From Ignavibacteria bacterium UBA6906 (GTDB lineage: Bacteria > Bacteroidota > Ignavibacteria > UBA10030 > UBA6906), in contig DKBG01000042.1 in the NCBI GenBank assembly GCA_002451155.1, positions 26,753-90,752 on the forward strand: 64,000 nucleotides of DNA. The letters run 5' to 3'. Below the pieces are notes generated by a model. The model did not search any database, was not told where the DNA came from, and saw nothing but the letters and a program-made list of their open reading frames with translations. A program made the translations under genes and the position numbers. The stretch's first letter is position 1; each line of letters opens with the position of its first letter. Shown piece after piece: positions 28,410 through 37,303 of this stretch.

Positions 28410-30641
28410 CTAGTCTCCGCTGACCTCGAACCGACCGGTCAGCACATCGCGTGAATTGCCCCCTACCTGGACCAGAAAGGCCCCTGGTTCCACAACGCGC
28501 TTCATCGCGGGATTGAGCATTGACAGACTCGCCGGCGTAAGGATGAAATTCACCGTCCGCGCTTCGCCCGGACGGAGCGAGATTTTGACAAACCCTCGAA
28601 GTTCTTTCACCGGCCGGGTGACGCTTCCGGCGAGGTCACGAATGTACAGCTGCACCACTTCTTCCCCCTGCCTGTCACCTGCATTCAGTACCTCCACGCT
28701 CACCTTCAGATGTTCGCCCGGCGAGATTCGTAATTTCTCGAGCGTGAGAGACCGGTATACAAAACGGGTATAACTCAGCCCGTACCCGAACGGGTAGAGG
28801 GGAATGGATGGCGAGTCGATGTACTTTGAGTTCCACTTCACTGAGTCAACGGGCGGTCTTCCGGTGTTTTTGTGGTTGTAGTAGAGGGGGATCTGCCCGA
28901 CAGAGTAGGGAAATGTGGCCGGTAATTTCCCCGAGGGGTTCACGTCGCCGAAAAGCACGTCCGCCACGGCGTTCCCCCCCTCGACTCCGGCAAACCAGGT
29001 TTCAAGGACTGCCGTTGCGCGTTCATGGATCCCGGGAATCGCGAGCGGGCGTCCGTTCATCAGGACAACCGCAACCGGTTTCTTCGCCTTCAGGATCTCA
29101 TCCAGCAACTGCTCCTGGACTCCGGGGAGGCCAAGGGTGGCCCGGCTCGCCGCCTCCCCGCTCATGGATGAAGCCTCCCCGAGGACCGCGATCACGACAT
29201 CTGCTTTTCGCGCGGCATCCAGAGCTTCCGCAAATCCTCCGGTTGAGTTCCCGTCGATTTCACATCCTTTCGCGTAGAGAATCCGTTTCCCCGCCCTCGC
29301 ACGAAGACCGCGGAGCACAGAGATCGCATCTTGGGCACGGCCGGCAGCATGCCAGGGACCAAGGATACTCTCGCTGTCGTCGGCAAGCGGCCCGACAACA
29401 GCAATCAATCCCGTTCCTTCCCTGACCGGCAGAAGGCCCGCGTCGTTCTTGAGAAGAACCAGCGATCTCCGCGCGACGTCTCGTGCCAGCTGGCGGTGCG
29501 AGGGGGAGAGGATTGTCTTCTGTTCACGGTCCGAACTTGCGGAGCGGTATGGGTTTTCAAAGAGTCCCAGCATGAATTTTACACGCAGCACACGTCGCAC
29601 GGCCTTATCGAGAACTTCCACAGACAATTTTCCTGACTGAACAAGTTCCATGCAATAGTCGTGATAGGCATTTCCCTCCATGTCCATATCCACGCCTGCA
29701 GTCAGAGCAAGAAGCGCTGCATCCTCATGAGTCGCGGCGATCCCGTGCTCCTGTAGCTCCGCAACAGACCCCCAGTCGCTGACGACAAATCCCTGGAATC
29801 CCCATTCACCGCGGAGGATGTCGGTCAGGAGGTGGGAGTTGGCAGTGCTCGGCACACCCCCGATCTCATTGAACGAACACATAATGGTTGCGGCTCCCGC
29901 CTTGACTGCAGCCTCGAAGGGAGGAAGGTACACTTCACGCAGGGTGCGCTCAGAGATATCAACGGTGTTGTAGTCCCTTCCTCCTTCCGCTCCGCCATAG
30001 GCAGCAAAATGTTTCGGGCAGGCAACCAGGGAAGTTTGATCCCCCACGTCTTCACCTTGAAAGCCCATCACTCTAGAGGCTGCCATGAGTGATCCAAGGA
30101 ACGGATCTTCGCCAGATCCTTCAGCGATTCTTCCCCATCGCGGATCTCGCGCAATGTCGACCATGGGAGCAAATGTCCAGTGCAGGCCGGAGGCTGCCGC
30201 CTCCACGGCCGCGACCCGTGCCGACTGACGCACAAGATCCGGTTCCCAGGTGCTGGCCTCCGCCAGGGGGATCGGGAACACGGTCCGGAATCCGTGGATT
30301 ACATCGAACCCGAACAGAAGAGGTATCCCCAGCCGGGAATCTTCCACGGCAACTCTCTGGATCCGATGTGTCAGGTCTGCGCCCACAGCATTCAGCAGGC
30401 TGCCTATTTTCCCCGCCTGGACCTCGGCTTCCAGTGCGGGGGAAAGGGCGGTAGAGTCTACCGCTGATTTCGATCGAAAGGTCATCAGAACGAGCTGCCC
30501 CACTTTTTCTTCTATCGTCATTCGTGAGAGCAGGGAGTCAATCCGGAGATCGAGGGCTGTTCCGGGTTTGTCCTCCCTCGCAAACACTGCCAGGTGTGCA
30601 GACACAAGAAGGAGAAGAAGAACTTTGTGAGGATGGCGCAT
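28410..30641 (-). CDS. GH3 beta-glucosidase, BglX-like
   Basis: This is a second family 3 glycoside hydrolase in the operon. I start at the ATG at 30641 (MRHPHKVLLLLLVSAHLAVFA), which gives a clean signal peptide; GGGGA lies just upstream. The mature part shows FGFDVIHGF, ACPKHFAAYG, the nucleophile region VVSDWGS, then the second domain with GLPGVQEQLL and a C-terminal fibronectin-like domain. Length is 743 residues, which fits BglX-type beta-glucosidases without a PA14 insert. It likely acts in the periplasm, hydrolysing oligosaccharides to the sugar imported by the ABC system and phosphorylated by the ROK kinase. It lies 96 bp downstream of the ROK gene. Confidence 0.92.
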   Translation of the reverse strand: MRHPHKVLLLLLVSAHLAVFAREDKPGTALDLRIDSLLSRMTIEEKVGQLVLMTFRSKSAVDSTALSPALEAEVQAGKIGSLLNAVGADLTHRIQRVAVEDSRLGIPLLFGFDVIHGFRTVFPIPLAEASTWEPDLVRQSARVAAVEAAASGLHWTFAPMVDIARDPRWGRIAEGSGEDPFLGSLMAASRVMGFQGEDVGDQTSLVACPKHFAAYGGAEGGRDYNTVDISERTLREVYLPPFEAAVKAGAATIMCSFNEIGGVPSTANSHLLTDILRGEWGFQGFVVSDWGSVAELQEHGIAATHEDAALLALTAGVDMDMEGNAYHDYCMELVQSGKLSVEVLDKAVRRVLRVKFMLGLFENPYRSASSDREQKTILSPSHRQLARDVARRSLVLLKNDAGLLPVREGTGLIAVVGPLADDSESILGPWHAAGRAQDAISVLRGLRARAGKRILYAKGCEIDGNSTGGFAEALDAARKADVVIAVLGEASSMSGEAASRATLGLPGVQEQLLDEILKAKKPVAVVLMNGRPLAIPGIHERATAVLETWFAGVEGGNAVADVLFGDVNPSGKLPATFPYSVGQIPLYYNHKNTGRPPVDSVKWNSKYIDSPSIPLYPFGYGLSYTRFVYRSLTLEKLRISPGEHLKVSVEVLNAGDRQGEEVVQLYIRDLAGSVTRPVKELRGFVKISLRPGEARTVNFILTPASLSMLNPAMKRVVEPGAFLVQVGGNSRDVLTGRFEVSGD

Positions 30642-30737
30642 TGAGTTCCCCAGGTCGTGTGTGTTCCGGCGAGCAGTGTGGCTCGGTGATTTCCTCATGA
30701 TCCCACGGTCTCGGCCGGGCCGATCGCGGGCACGCTG

Positions 30738-31712
30738 TTAGCGGGAGTGCGATTTCTCCAGCTCGGTCCAGGCCAGGGCGGCCGCTCCCAGAACCCCCGC
30801 ACCTCGTTCCTTGAGCCCGCTCGGCAAGAGTTTCACCTTGCCCTTGAAGATATTGAGCAGATGTCGTTCGAGATGAAGTGCCGTCGGCTCGAAGATCAGC
30901 GTGCCGGCGGCGGTCAAACCACCAGACAGAATGATTGCGGCAGGGCTGGTGTGAACGACAGAATCCGCAAGCTTCGTTCCGAGTATTTCACCGGTCACCG
31001 CGAATGCTTCACGCGCAATCGTGTCTCCTCGTTCTGCGGCGTCGGAGATCATTTTCGCCGTGAGATCGTTGAATGCTATCCCGCGGAGTTCGCTTTCTGC
31101 TCTGCGGTCGGCGAGCAGTTCGTACACCGTACGGCATATTCCTGTCGCTGAGCAGTACGTCTCGAGGCAGCCCCGGCGGCCGCACCCGCACTCCCTCCCA
31201 CCCGGGCGGGCGGTCATGTGCCCAAGCTCTCCCGCAAACCCGTCGTGCCCATAGACCAGTTCGCCGTTGACTATCAGGCCGCTCCCCAGTCCTGTCCCCA
31301 GAGTGATGACGATAAAGTCCTTGAGGCCCTTTCCCGCACCGAAAAGCAACTCTCCGATCGCCGCCGCATTCGCATCGTTGGTGATCACGACCGGCACCTC
31401 GCTGTATCGCCGGAACAGGCCAACGACATCTGTGACCCCTTTCCAGCTAAGGTTGGGAGGGGATTCGACTGTTCCGCGATAGTAATTCGCGTTCGGCGCA
31501 CCGATGCCTATCCCCTTCATGCGTGCCGCGGGACGCCGGGCGAGCAGTCCCCGGATGGACTCATCGAGCCTGGCGATCAATCGGGGCGCCGCCTCATCCG
31601 CGCGTGTCGGGACTGTAGCGTCATCATGCAGGTGGCCATTCCGATCCACCAGACCGACTGTCGTATTGGTCCCGCCAATGTCGACACCGATCACGAGCTC
31701 CTCTGTAGTCAT
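30738..31712 (-). CDS. ROK-family sugar kinase (glucokinase type)
   Basis: This cytosolic kinase would phosphorylate the imported hexose. I start at the ATG at 31712 (MTTEELVIGVDIGGTNT...), preceded by AAAGGA. The 324 residues hold the ATP motif DIGGTNTTVG, the catalytic aspartate in VITNDANAAAIGE, the ROK glucose-binding GELGHMT and the zinc-binding CGCGRRGCLE. No N-terminal helix-turn-helix is present, so it is a kinase rather than a ROK repressor. It is the first gene of the operon with two GH3 enzymes and an ABC importer. A sigma70-like promoter candidate lies about 120 bp upstream. Confidence 0.9.
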   Translation of the reverse strand: MTTEELVIGVDIGGTNTTVGLVDRNGHLHDDATVPTRADEAAPRLIARLDESIRGLLARRPAARMKGIGIGAPNANYYRGTVESPPNLSWKGVTDVVGLFRRYSEVPVVITNDANAAAIGELLFGAGKGLKDFIVITLGTGLGSGLIVNGELVYGHDGFAGELGHMTARPGGRECGCGRRGCLETYCSATGICRTVYELLADRRAESELRGIAFNDLTAKMISDAAERGDTIAREAFAVTGEILGTKLADSVVHTSPAAIILSGGLTAAGTLIFEPTALHLERHLLNIFKGKVKLLPSGLKERGAGVLGAAALAWTELEKSHSR

Positions 31713-32368
31713 GGCATCCTTTGGTACGCAGTGATCAGAGAACACGGGAGCAGAAGATCCCACCGGGACGCGTCTGCTGCACCTTTCGGGAATTTGCAGA
31801 AAAGAAGAAAACCTCTGCGGCGTAGTGCTCTAAAATAGGGGGAACTTGCATCTTTCGCAATCCATCGACCGCTGAGAATGCACTTCGGGGCCGGACCATT
31901 CCATACCCTCGGCCTGCGTGTTCGAGTCCGGCCGAACGCCCCCCTCAACAGGCTGCGGACACACCTGCCACCCTCGGAGCGGTGCTGATCCCGGCTTACG
32001 TCGACATCGAAGGCCAGGCCTATCAGCCGCGTATCGCAGGACGCTTTCCTGCGAACCGGTCGGGCACGGAGTGTCACGGATGAATCGTTCCTTATCCGCT
32101 ACACGGCGACCACAGAGCACCTCCTGTGCGTGACAGGCTCGTTCGGCGGAAGATCCCGGCAACGGGTACGGTTTCCGGAGAGGAAAGCCCGGAGAGATCA
32201 GGCAGTTCAAGGTCAGCGTCTCGCTCCTCGACTTTTGCTGACACATCTCCGGCAGGGGCCGGAGCACCCATCACGGCAACATGATGAGAATCCCCGTTTG
32301 CGAACCTGCCGCACCGCCACCGCCCTCCTCGGCGCTTCCGCGGCAACGGTATCGGCCAGGCGGCCGCG
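31713..32368. other. 656-bp intergenic stretch, no gene found
   Basis: I looked at all frames. The available open frames here have low-complexity, Arg/Pro-rich translations with no domain and no ribosome binding site, so I treat them as non-coding. A tRNA-like T-loop (TTCGAGTCC near 31921) is not supported by flanking stems. The left part presumably carries the promoter of the ROK-led sugar operon. The right end (toward 32368) is the 3' flank of the polyferredoxin gene. I see no clear terminator hairpin with a T-run. Confidence 0.5.
31832..31860 (-). promoter_or_regulatory. Candidate sigma70 promoter of the sugar operon
   Basis: On the minus strand TTGCGA (plus-strand 31855-31860) and TATTTT (31832-31837) are separated by exactly 17 bases. 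The distance to the ROK kinase start is about 120 bp. Each hexamer matches the E. coli consensus in four of six positions. This is only a pattern match; Bacteroidota-type organisms often use a different -7/-33 consensus, so confidence is low. Confidence 0.25.
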
Positions 32369-33937
32369 CTAGAATGGAAATTCCTGAATTTCTCCCTGCT
32401 CGATCGTATCAGGCTTTTTCAGCTCTGGCGGCTTGGCTTGCTGATGGGCGATATGGGCTTCCACGTAGATTGCTTTTTTCGGCTTGGTAGGACAGGAATG
32501 CTCACAGGCACCGCAACCGACACAGATCTCGTTTTTCAACTCCGGCAGCGTCAGCTTTCCCTCATAGGGGACCATTTTCACGGCTTTTGTTGGACAGTGT
32601 TCCGAGCAGGCCCCGCATTCCGTTTTCTTGGTGATGACAATGCAGTCTTCTTTCACGAACACGGCTTTGCCGAGCTGAACGAGCTTCTTCTCCGGGAGGG
32701 GCAGCGGAAGAATCGCGCCGCTGGGACAGATCTCCCCGCAGATGGTGCAATCATAGTTGCAGTAGCTTACCCAGTAGTCCAGTTTCGGCTGAAAGAGGCC
32801 TCCCATGCCATACTCAAACAGCGACGGAACAAGCACCTGCGTTGGACAGGTGCTGATACAGAGATGACAGGCCGTACAGAGCCCGGAAAAGTGTTCGATG
32901 CCGCGGGAACCCGGCGGCGTTACCGGATGCAGCTGTCTCGGCTCGTCGCTCTTGACCGTCGCGCTGTCCTTCGGCAGACCCGCGAGCAGGACCCCCGGCC
33001 CGACCAACGTCTTGAGGACTGCACGCCTGCTGCTATCTGGCGGGGACGCGGATCTCTTTTCCCACGGCCAGTTCCATCCCGAGTACGTGACACCGACCGT
33101 CGGGCAGGACTCGATGCAATTGAAGCAGCTCACACATGCGGCAAAATCAACAGTCTTCTTCTCTGCGTCAACACAGTAGGCCTTGCACACTTTTTCGCAG
33201 AGACCGCAATCTTCGCAGGTGTTCTTGTCGATCACGATTTTGAACAGCGCGAATCGTGAGACCAGACCGAGCACCGCGCCGGCGGGACAGAGCGTGTTGC
33301 AGAAAAGCCGGCCGTGGGTATACGAGAGGTAGAAGAGCAGGAGAACAAAGAGAAGGGGGGCCGCCACCATGGCGACCCCGAATCCTTTCAGCGGAATATG
33401 AACAACGCTGTATGAACCGAGCGCGGAGAGGGAATAGGCAACGACGTTATTCACGGCCAGGAGGATCGGGCGCGCCAGAGCCTGAACGATTCTGCCGAAA
33501 TTGCTGAAGGGTTCCGTGAGGTTCAGGAGCGTCATACTCCCGAGAAGCGCCAGCAGAACGGTCACTGCGAGCAGAGTGTAGTGCAGACGATAGTGGGGTC
33601 TTCTGTACTCAAACCACTTCCGTCGCCGCCGGACGCGCCGGTCACGTATCCGCCGGAAGCGAATAATGAAGTCCTGGAGTGTCCCGAGCGGACAGATGGA
33701 AGAACAGTAGACCCGTCCGAACACCAGCGTCAGGACAAGAATGCAGGCGGCTCCCACCGTCCAGAGCCCGATCCCCACTACTGTCTTCGTCACTGCCGGA
33801 ACGAACTGGAATGCTACGAGCATACTCATCGTGTCCGGCGGGATCCACCTGCCGATGTCAAGGAAGAGAATACCGGTCAGGAGAAAGAAGAGAAGCGATA
33901 CGACGATCCGAACGATCTTCAGATGCTCGAGCTTCAT
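32369..33937 (-). CDS. NapH-like membrane polyferredoxin
   Basis: This is a 522-residue integral membrane iron-sulfur protein. The N-terminal half has about five membrane segments and two CxxxCP motifs (SSICPLG and NTLCPAG), as in NapH/MauN/NosR C-terminal domains. It is followed by several four-cysteine groups: CEDCGLCEKVC, CVSCFNCIESCP, CTACHLCISTCP, CTICGEICP, CGACSEHCP and CVGCGACEHSCP, enough for several [4Fe-4S] clusters. A hydrophobic stretch with SSRRAVLKTLVG lies between the second and third groups and looks like a Tat-type or membrane segment, so the protein may be a NapH-NapG-like fusion. It probably moves electrons between the quinone pool or ferredoxin and a periplasmic partner. 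Its start lies 3 bp after the stop of the DUF362 gene (33941), on the same strand. Confidence 0.85.
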   Translation of the reverse strand: MKLEHLKIVRIVVSLLFFLLTGILFLDIGRWIPPDTMSMLVAFQFVPAVTKTVVGIGLWTVGAACILVLTLVFGRVYCSSICPLGTLQDFIIRFRRIRDRRVRRRRKWFEYRRPHYRLHYTLLAVTVLLALLGSMTLLNLTEPFSNFGRIVQALARPILLAVNNVVAYSLSALGSYSVVHIPLKGFGVAMVAAPLLFVLLLFYLSYTHGRLFCNTLCPAGAVLGLVSRFALFKIVIDKNTCEDCGLCEKVCKAYCVDAEKKTVDFAACVSCFNCIESCPTVGVTYSGWNWPWEKRSASPPDSSRRAVLKTLVGPGVLLAGLPKDSATVKSDEPRQLHPVTPPGSRGIEHFSGLCTACHLCISTCPTQVLVPSLFEYGMGGLFQPKLDYWVSYCNYDCTICGEICPSGAILPLPLPEKKLVQLGKAVFVKEDCIVITKKTECGACSEHCPTKAVKMVPYEGKLTLPELKNEICVGCGACEHSCPTKPKKAIYVEAHIAHQQAKPPELKKPDTIEQGEIQEFPF

Positions 33938-33940
33938 GCG

Positions 33941-34867
33941 CTACAGGGCGATCCGTTTGATATTCAGATTTTCCAGGTCCTTGCGCCCAACCCCCCGCTC
34001 CGCCGCCAGCGCAATATACCGCACGTTGTCCGGATCCAATCCAAAGAGCTTGGCGGCCGCCGCATCCGCCGCCACCATATCTGTCGCAATCAACTGGGCT
34101 TTCATGATGACCACATCCTCGACCGACACCCCGCGCGGACCGTTTCTTTTCATCACCGCGTACGCATCGACGATCGTGAGCGTCGGCTTTCGAAACGCGG
34201 CATATTCCGCAATGCAGAGATGAAGATCATTGGAGTGCCAGAATCCCCGGTCCCATACATTGCCCATCAGGTTTTTCATTGCCACGGTTATCCGCGTCGA
34301 GCTATGGCTTTTCAGGACCGGCACATTTATGAACACGTCGCTTTCAAGAACCAGCTCATGTTCCTTCGTTGTCTTGAGAACTGAGGCCCCGGGAATGCTG
34401 ACTTCCTGAAAGTACCCCTCGCTATTTCCGGGGGCCATCGTGGCTCCCGCCGCCTTGACGGTCTCTTCAATCCCGCTCGTCCGATAGCACCGCTGCCAGT
34501 TGTCGCAGGTATGATCGAACACGTACACTTCTTTCGCCCCCGCGTCCAGACAGTGCCGGATGATCCGCGCAATCAATGCAGGGTTTGTGTTCCCTGCGCG
34601 TTCCGGCGCAACATCCCATCCAACGTTCGGCTTGATCACTACCTTCTGACCCTTCCGCACGAACGCCTTCATACCGCCGAGCGCTTCGATCCCCCGATCA
34701 AACATCATATCCGGCATCCCTCCCCGGATCGCCACCAGGTCAATCGGGGCTGGCGCGCGTTCAACGCGAGGCATCGCCATCAGCGAGCGGGGCGTTCCCA
34801 GCGCAAAGTAGCTTCCCGCAAGGGCGCTCATGCCGAGCGTACGTCTGAAAAATGTTCGTCGATCCAT
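33941..34867 (-). CDS. Tat-exported DUF362 protein
   Basis: This is a 308-residue DUF362 protein. The start at ATG 34867 is fixed by GGAGG five bases upstream; a start codon five codons earlier overlaps that site. The N-terminus MDRRTFFRRTLGMSALAGSYFALG is a twin-arginine signal, so the protein is folded with a cofactor in the cytosol and exported. The body has the family segments VIKPNVGWD, NTNPALIARIIRHCLDAGA, FINVPVLKSHSSTRITVAMKNLMG and DAYAVM. No ferredoxin-like cysteine motif is present, unlike some DUF362 members. It is transcribed ahead of and almost contiguous with the NapH-like polyferredoxin, its likely electron partner. The substrate is unknown. Confidence 0.88.
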   Translation of the reverse strand: MDRRTFFRRTLGMSALAGSYFALGTPRSLMAMPRVERAPAPIDLVAIRGGMPDMMFDRGIEALGGMKAFVRKGQKVVIKPNVGWDVAPERAGNTNPALIARIIRHCLDAGAKEVYVFDHTCDNWQRCYRTSGIEETVKAAGATMAPGNSEGYFQEVSIPGASVLKTTKEHELVLESDVFINVPVLKSHSSTRITVAMKNLMGNVWDRGFWHSNDLHLCIAEYAAFRKPTLTIVDAYAVMKRNGPRGVSVEDVVIMKAQLIATDMVAADAAAAKLFGLDPDNVRYIALAAERGVGRKDLENLNIKRIAL

Positions 34868-34977
34868 GATATCCTCCCTCATTGTCTCCCCCTCAGGGGG
34901 CGTGATATCCGGGGTATACGTGTGTCCGTCTGGGAGTCCGGCGAAATCCTGCAGGACTGTTCACACCAATCACCGTG

Positions 34978-37212
34978 CTAGAGGTTTCGCTTCCAGAACT
35001 CAAGCATCGTCGTGTACAGATGAATCCGTGCGGGGCGATCCGCAATACCGTGCATCCTCATCGGGTAAAGCATCAACTCGAACTGCTTGTTCGCCCGGAT
35101 TAACTCATCGATAAAGGCCCAGGTGTTCTGAATGTGCACGTTGTCGTCGTAGGTCCCATGGACGATCAACAGTCTTCCGTTCAGATCCTTCGCGTAGCGC
35201 AGGAGGGAAGTTTCCTCCAACCCCTGAAGGTTGTCCGTCTCGGTCTTCATGGCCGATTCCCCGAACTTCGTATCGTAGAAGCGGAAGTCGGTCACTCCCG
35301 CGACGGCGATGCCGGCTTTGAACTCTTTCGACCGGGTCATTGCAAGCAGAGTATAACTCCCGCCACCGCTCCACCCCCATATTCCGACCCGCGTGGAATC
35401 GACGAACGGCTGGGTCTTCAACCAGCGAACCGCGTCTACCAGGTCGTGAAGTTCAGTCTCGGCCATGAAACGCCGCGTTACCAGGTTCTCAAGGGTCTTG
35501 CTGGCCGCCGTTGCAGTGCGGGGATCGACGCGGGCAACAAGGAAGCCCTGTGCCAGCAGGAGATTGTCCCAGAGGATGTCTCGTTCCCACTGATTCAGGA
35601 CCTGTGGCGCGGACGGTCCACCGTACACATAGAGTATCAACGGATACGTGCGCGTCGGATCAAAATCTGCCGGTTTCAGGATCTGTGCCGGAAGGAGAAA
35701 TCCGTCGCGCGCCGGAATAGAGAGGAGGGATGGGGTCTGGAGATGAAATTCCGTCAGACGGGCCTGAGTGTCACCGGCCATTGTCGTGATCACTGAGCCG
35801 TCCCCCCGACAGAGCCGCAGCGACGGCATGACCGATGCGCTGGAATACTTGTCGAAATAATACGTGCCAGCGGTGTTCGACGTGATCGTGTGAACGCCAG
35901 GCTCCTGTGAGACCCTCATAAACCCGGTCCCGTCAGGCCGGACCCTGTACAGGTGACGTTCCAGGGGGGACTTCTCCGTAGCCGTGAAGTAGATCCAGCC
36001 GTTCTCCTCGTCAACGGCGGTCACTGACTGGTCCAGCCAGAAGACACCGCCGGAACTCCGGAGGGACCAGGGACCATGTGTCACGCGGTTTACAAGTTTC
36101 CCTTCGAGCGTATACCGGTAGAGGTGTTTATAGCCATCCCGCTCAGAGGCCCAGAGAAAATGTTGTCCGTCCTTCATGAAGTGGAGATCATCGACGATGT
36201 TGACCCAGCCGCTGTCCTTTTCAGTGAGAATAAGCGATCCCCTGCCTGTCATCCTGTCCGCGAAGAAGAGATTGAGTTCCGTTTGCTGCCTATTCATCGT
36301 CTGGACGGCAAGCCTGCGTCCGTCGGGGAGCCATTTCACGCGGACGCAATATTCATACGGGTGGGTTCCCGGCACAACCCAGCGAATCTCCCCGGAGGCA
36401 ACCTCGATGATTCCGGCGCGAACGACAGGATTCTTCTGTCCGATCTTCGGATACCTCTGGCGTATGACCCTCGGTGTCCAGGGCTTGAAATCCACGTAAT
36501 ATTGGACGCTGACCCCCGATTCATCCGTTTGAAGGAAGGCGATGGCTGACCCGTCATCGGACCACCAATACGCGCCATCCTTCCTCCCAAAGACTTCCTC
36601 CCAGTAGACCCATGAGAGTGTCCCGTTCAGGAGGCTGTCCGTTCCGTCACGGGTAAGCGGGCGTTCCCGTCTCGACAGAAGATCGTACAGGTACAGATTG
36701 TTCTGCCGGACGTACGCGATCTTTCCTCCGTCCGGGGAAAAGGAGAGGCATGTTTCCGCCTCACGGGTTTCAGTGATGCGAACGAAATCGGCCGTCTGGA
36801 AGCGGAGGAGATAGATATCCCCCCCAAACAGATACAGGCCGTTCCGGCCCGACCCATCAATCTCGAGCGGATTCGGAAGGGTTTCGGGGGCGAGGGAATC
36901 CCCGAGGAGCGATCTCATCGCCGCTAGAGCCCGGCCGGGGTCCACCAGCTGGGTCCGTCTCCCTGACGCCTGATTCAGAATCTCCGGCGCCCGCTCACGC
37001 GCCGGACGACCGCGGTCATACACCAGAGCGCCGCCCGACGAGAGCCAGCGTACAGAGGGAAGGGACAGGACGTCGGCCGCTTCGGGACCGTAGATCCACT
37101 CAACGCTGAGTGTCTTTCCGGAGTCGGGCACCTGGCCCAACGCCGGATATTGTACGCATAACAGGTAGACAGACAGGGCAATGCCGATAGCGCGATTCCG
37201 AGGCATTCGCAC
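34978..37212 (-). CDS. Second dipeptidyl-peptidase IV-type serine peptidase (S9B)
   Basis: This is a paralogue of the gene at 18880-21129. The 744-residue protein has a signal peptide (RAIGIALSVYLLCVQYPALGQ), a beta-propeller with the Glu-Glu motif VYWEEVFG, and a hydrolase domain with Ser615 in GWSGGG, Asp in HGTYDDNVH and His721 in MHGI. These match S9B catalytic positions, so it should cleave X-Pro dipeptides in the periplasm. The start is GTG 37212; an ATG two codons in (37206) is equally possible, and GAGG lies upstream of both. It is 91 bp downstream of hemN and 110 bp upstream of the DUF362 gene, with no obvious functional link to either. Confidence 0.9.
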   Translation of the reverse strand: MRMPRNRAIGIALSVYLLCVQYPALGQVPDSGKTLSVEWIYGPEAADVLSLPSVRWLSSGGALVYDRGRPARERAPEILNQASGRRTQLVDPGRALAAMRSLLGDSLAPETLPNPLEIDGSGRNGLYLFGGDIYLLRFQTADFVRITETREAETCLSFSPDGGKIAYVRQNNLYLYDLLSRRERPLTRDGTDSLLNGTLSWVYWEEVFGRKDGAYWWSDDGSAIAFLQTDESGVSVQYYVDFKPWTPRVIRQRYPKIGQKNPVVRAGIIEVASGEIRWVVPGTHPYEYCVRVKWLPDGRRLAVQTMNRQQTELNLFFADRMTGRGSLILTEKDSGWVNIVDDLHFMKDGQHFLWASERDGYKHLYRYTLEGKLVNRVTHGPWSLRSSGGVFWLDQSVTAVDEENGWIYFTATEKSPLERHLYRVRPDGTGFMRVSQEPGVHTITSNTAGTYYFDKYSSASVMPSLRLCRGDGSVITTMAGDTQARLTEFHLQTPSLLSIPARDGFLLPAQILKPADFDPTRTYPLILYVYGGPSAPQVLNQWERDILWDNLLLAQGFLVARVDPRTATAASKTLENLVTRRFMAETELHDLVDAVRWLKTQPFVDSTRVGIWGWSGGGSYTLLAMTRSKEFKAGIAVAGVTDFRFYDTKFGESAMKTETDNLQGLEETSLLRYAKDLNGRLLIVHGTYDDNVHIQNTWAFIDELIRANKQFELMLYPMRMHGIADRPARIHLYTTMLEFWKRNL

Positions 37213-37303
37213 GTGTTCCTCACAGTACAGACGGTTAGATACGGATGGACATCAGGGAAAGAACGACCGGACGAGCACGGCACCGGACTTAACGTCCGGA
37301 GCG

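Noticed and set aside
31918..31945. A T-loop-like TTCGAGTCC sequence suggesting a tRNA
   Set aside because: The flanking bases do not form a T-stem, and no matching acceptor, D or anticodon stems are seen on either strand.
31830..32346. Open frames of 84-145 codons in the gap between the ROK kinase and the polyferredoxin
   Set aside because: Their translations are rich in Arg, Pro and Ser without any domain or signal, and no ribosome binding site lies before them.
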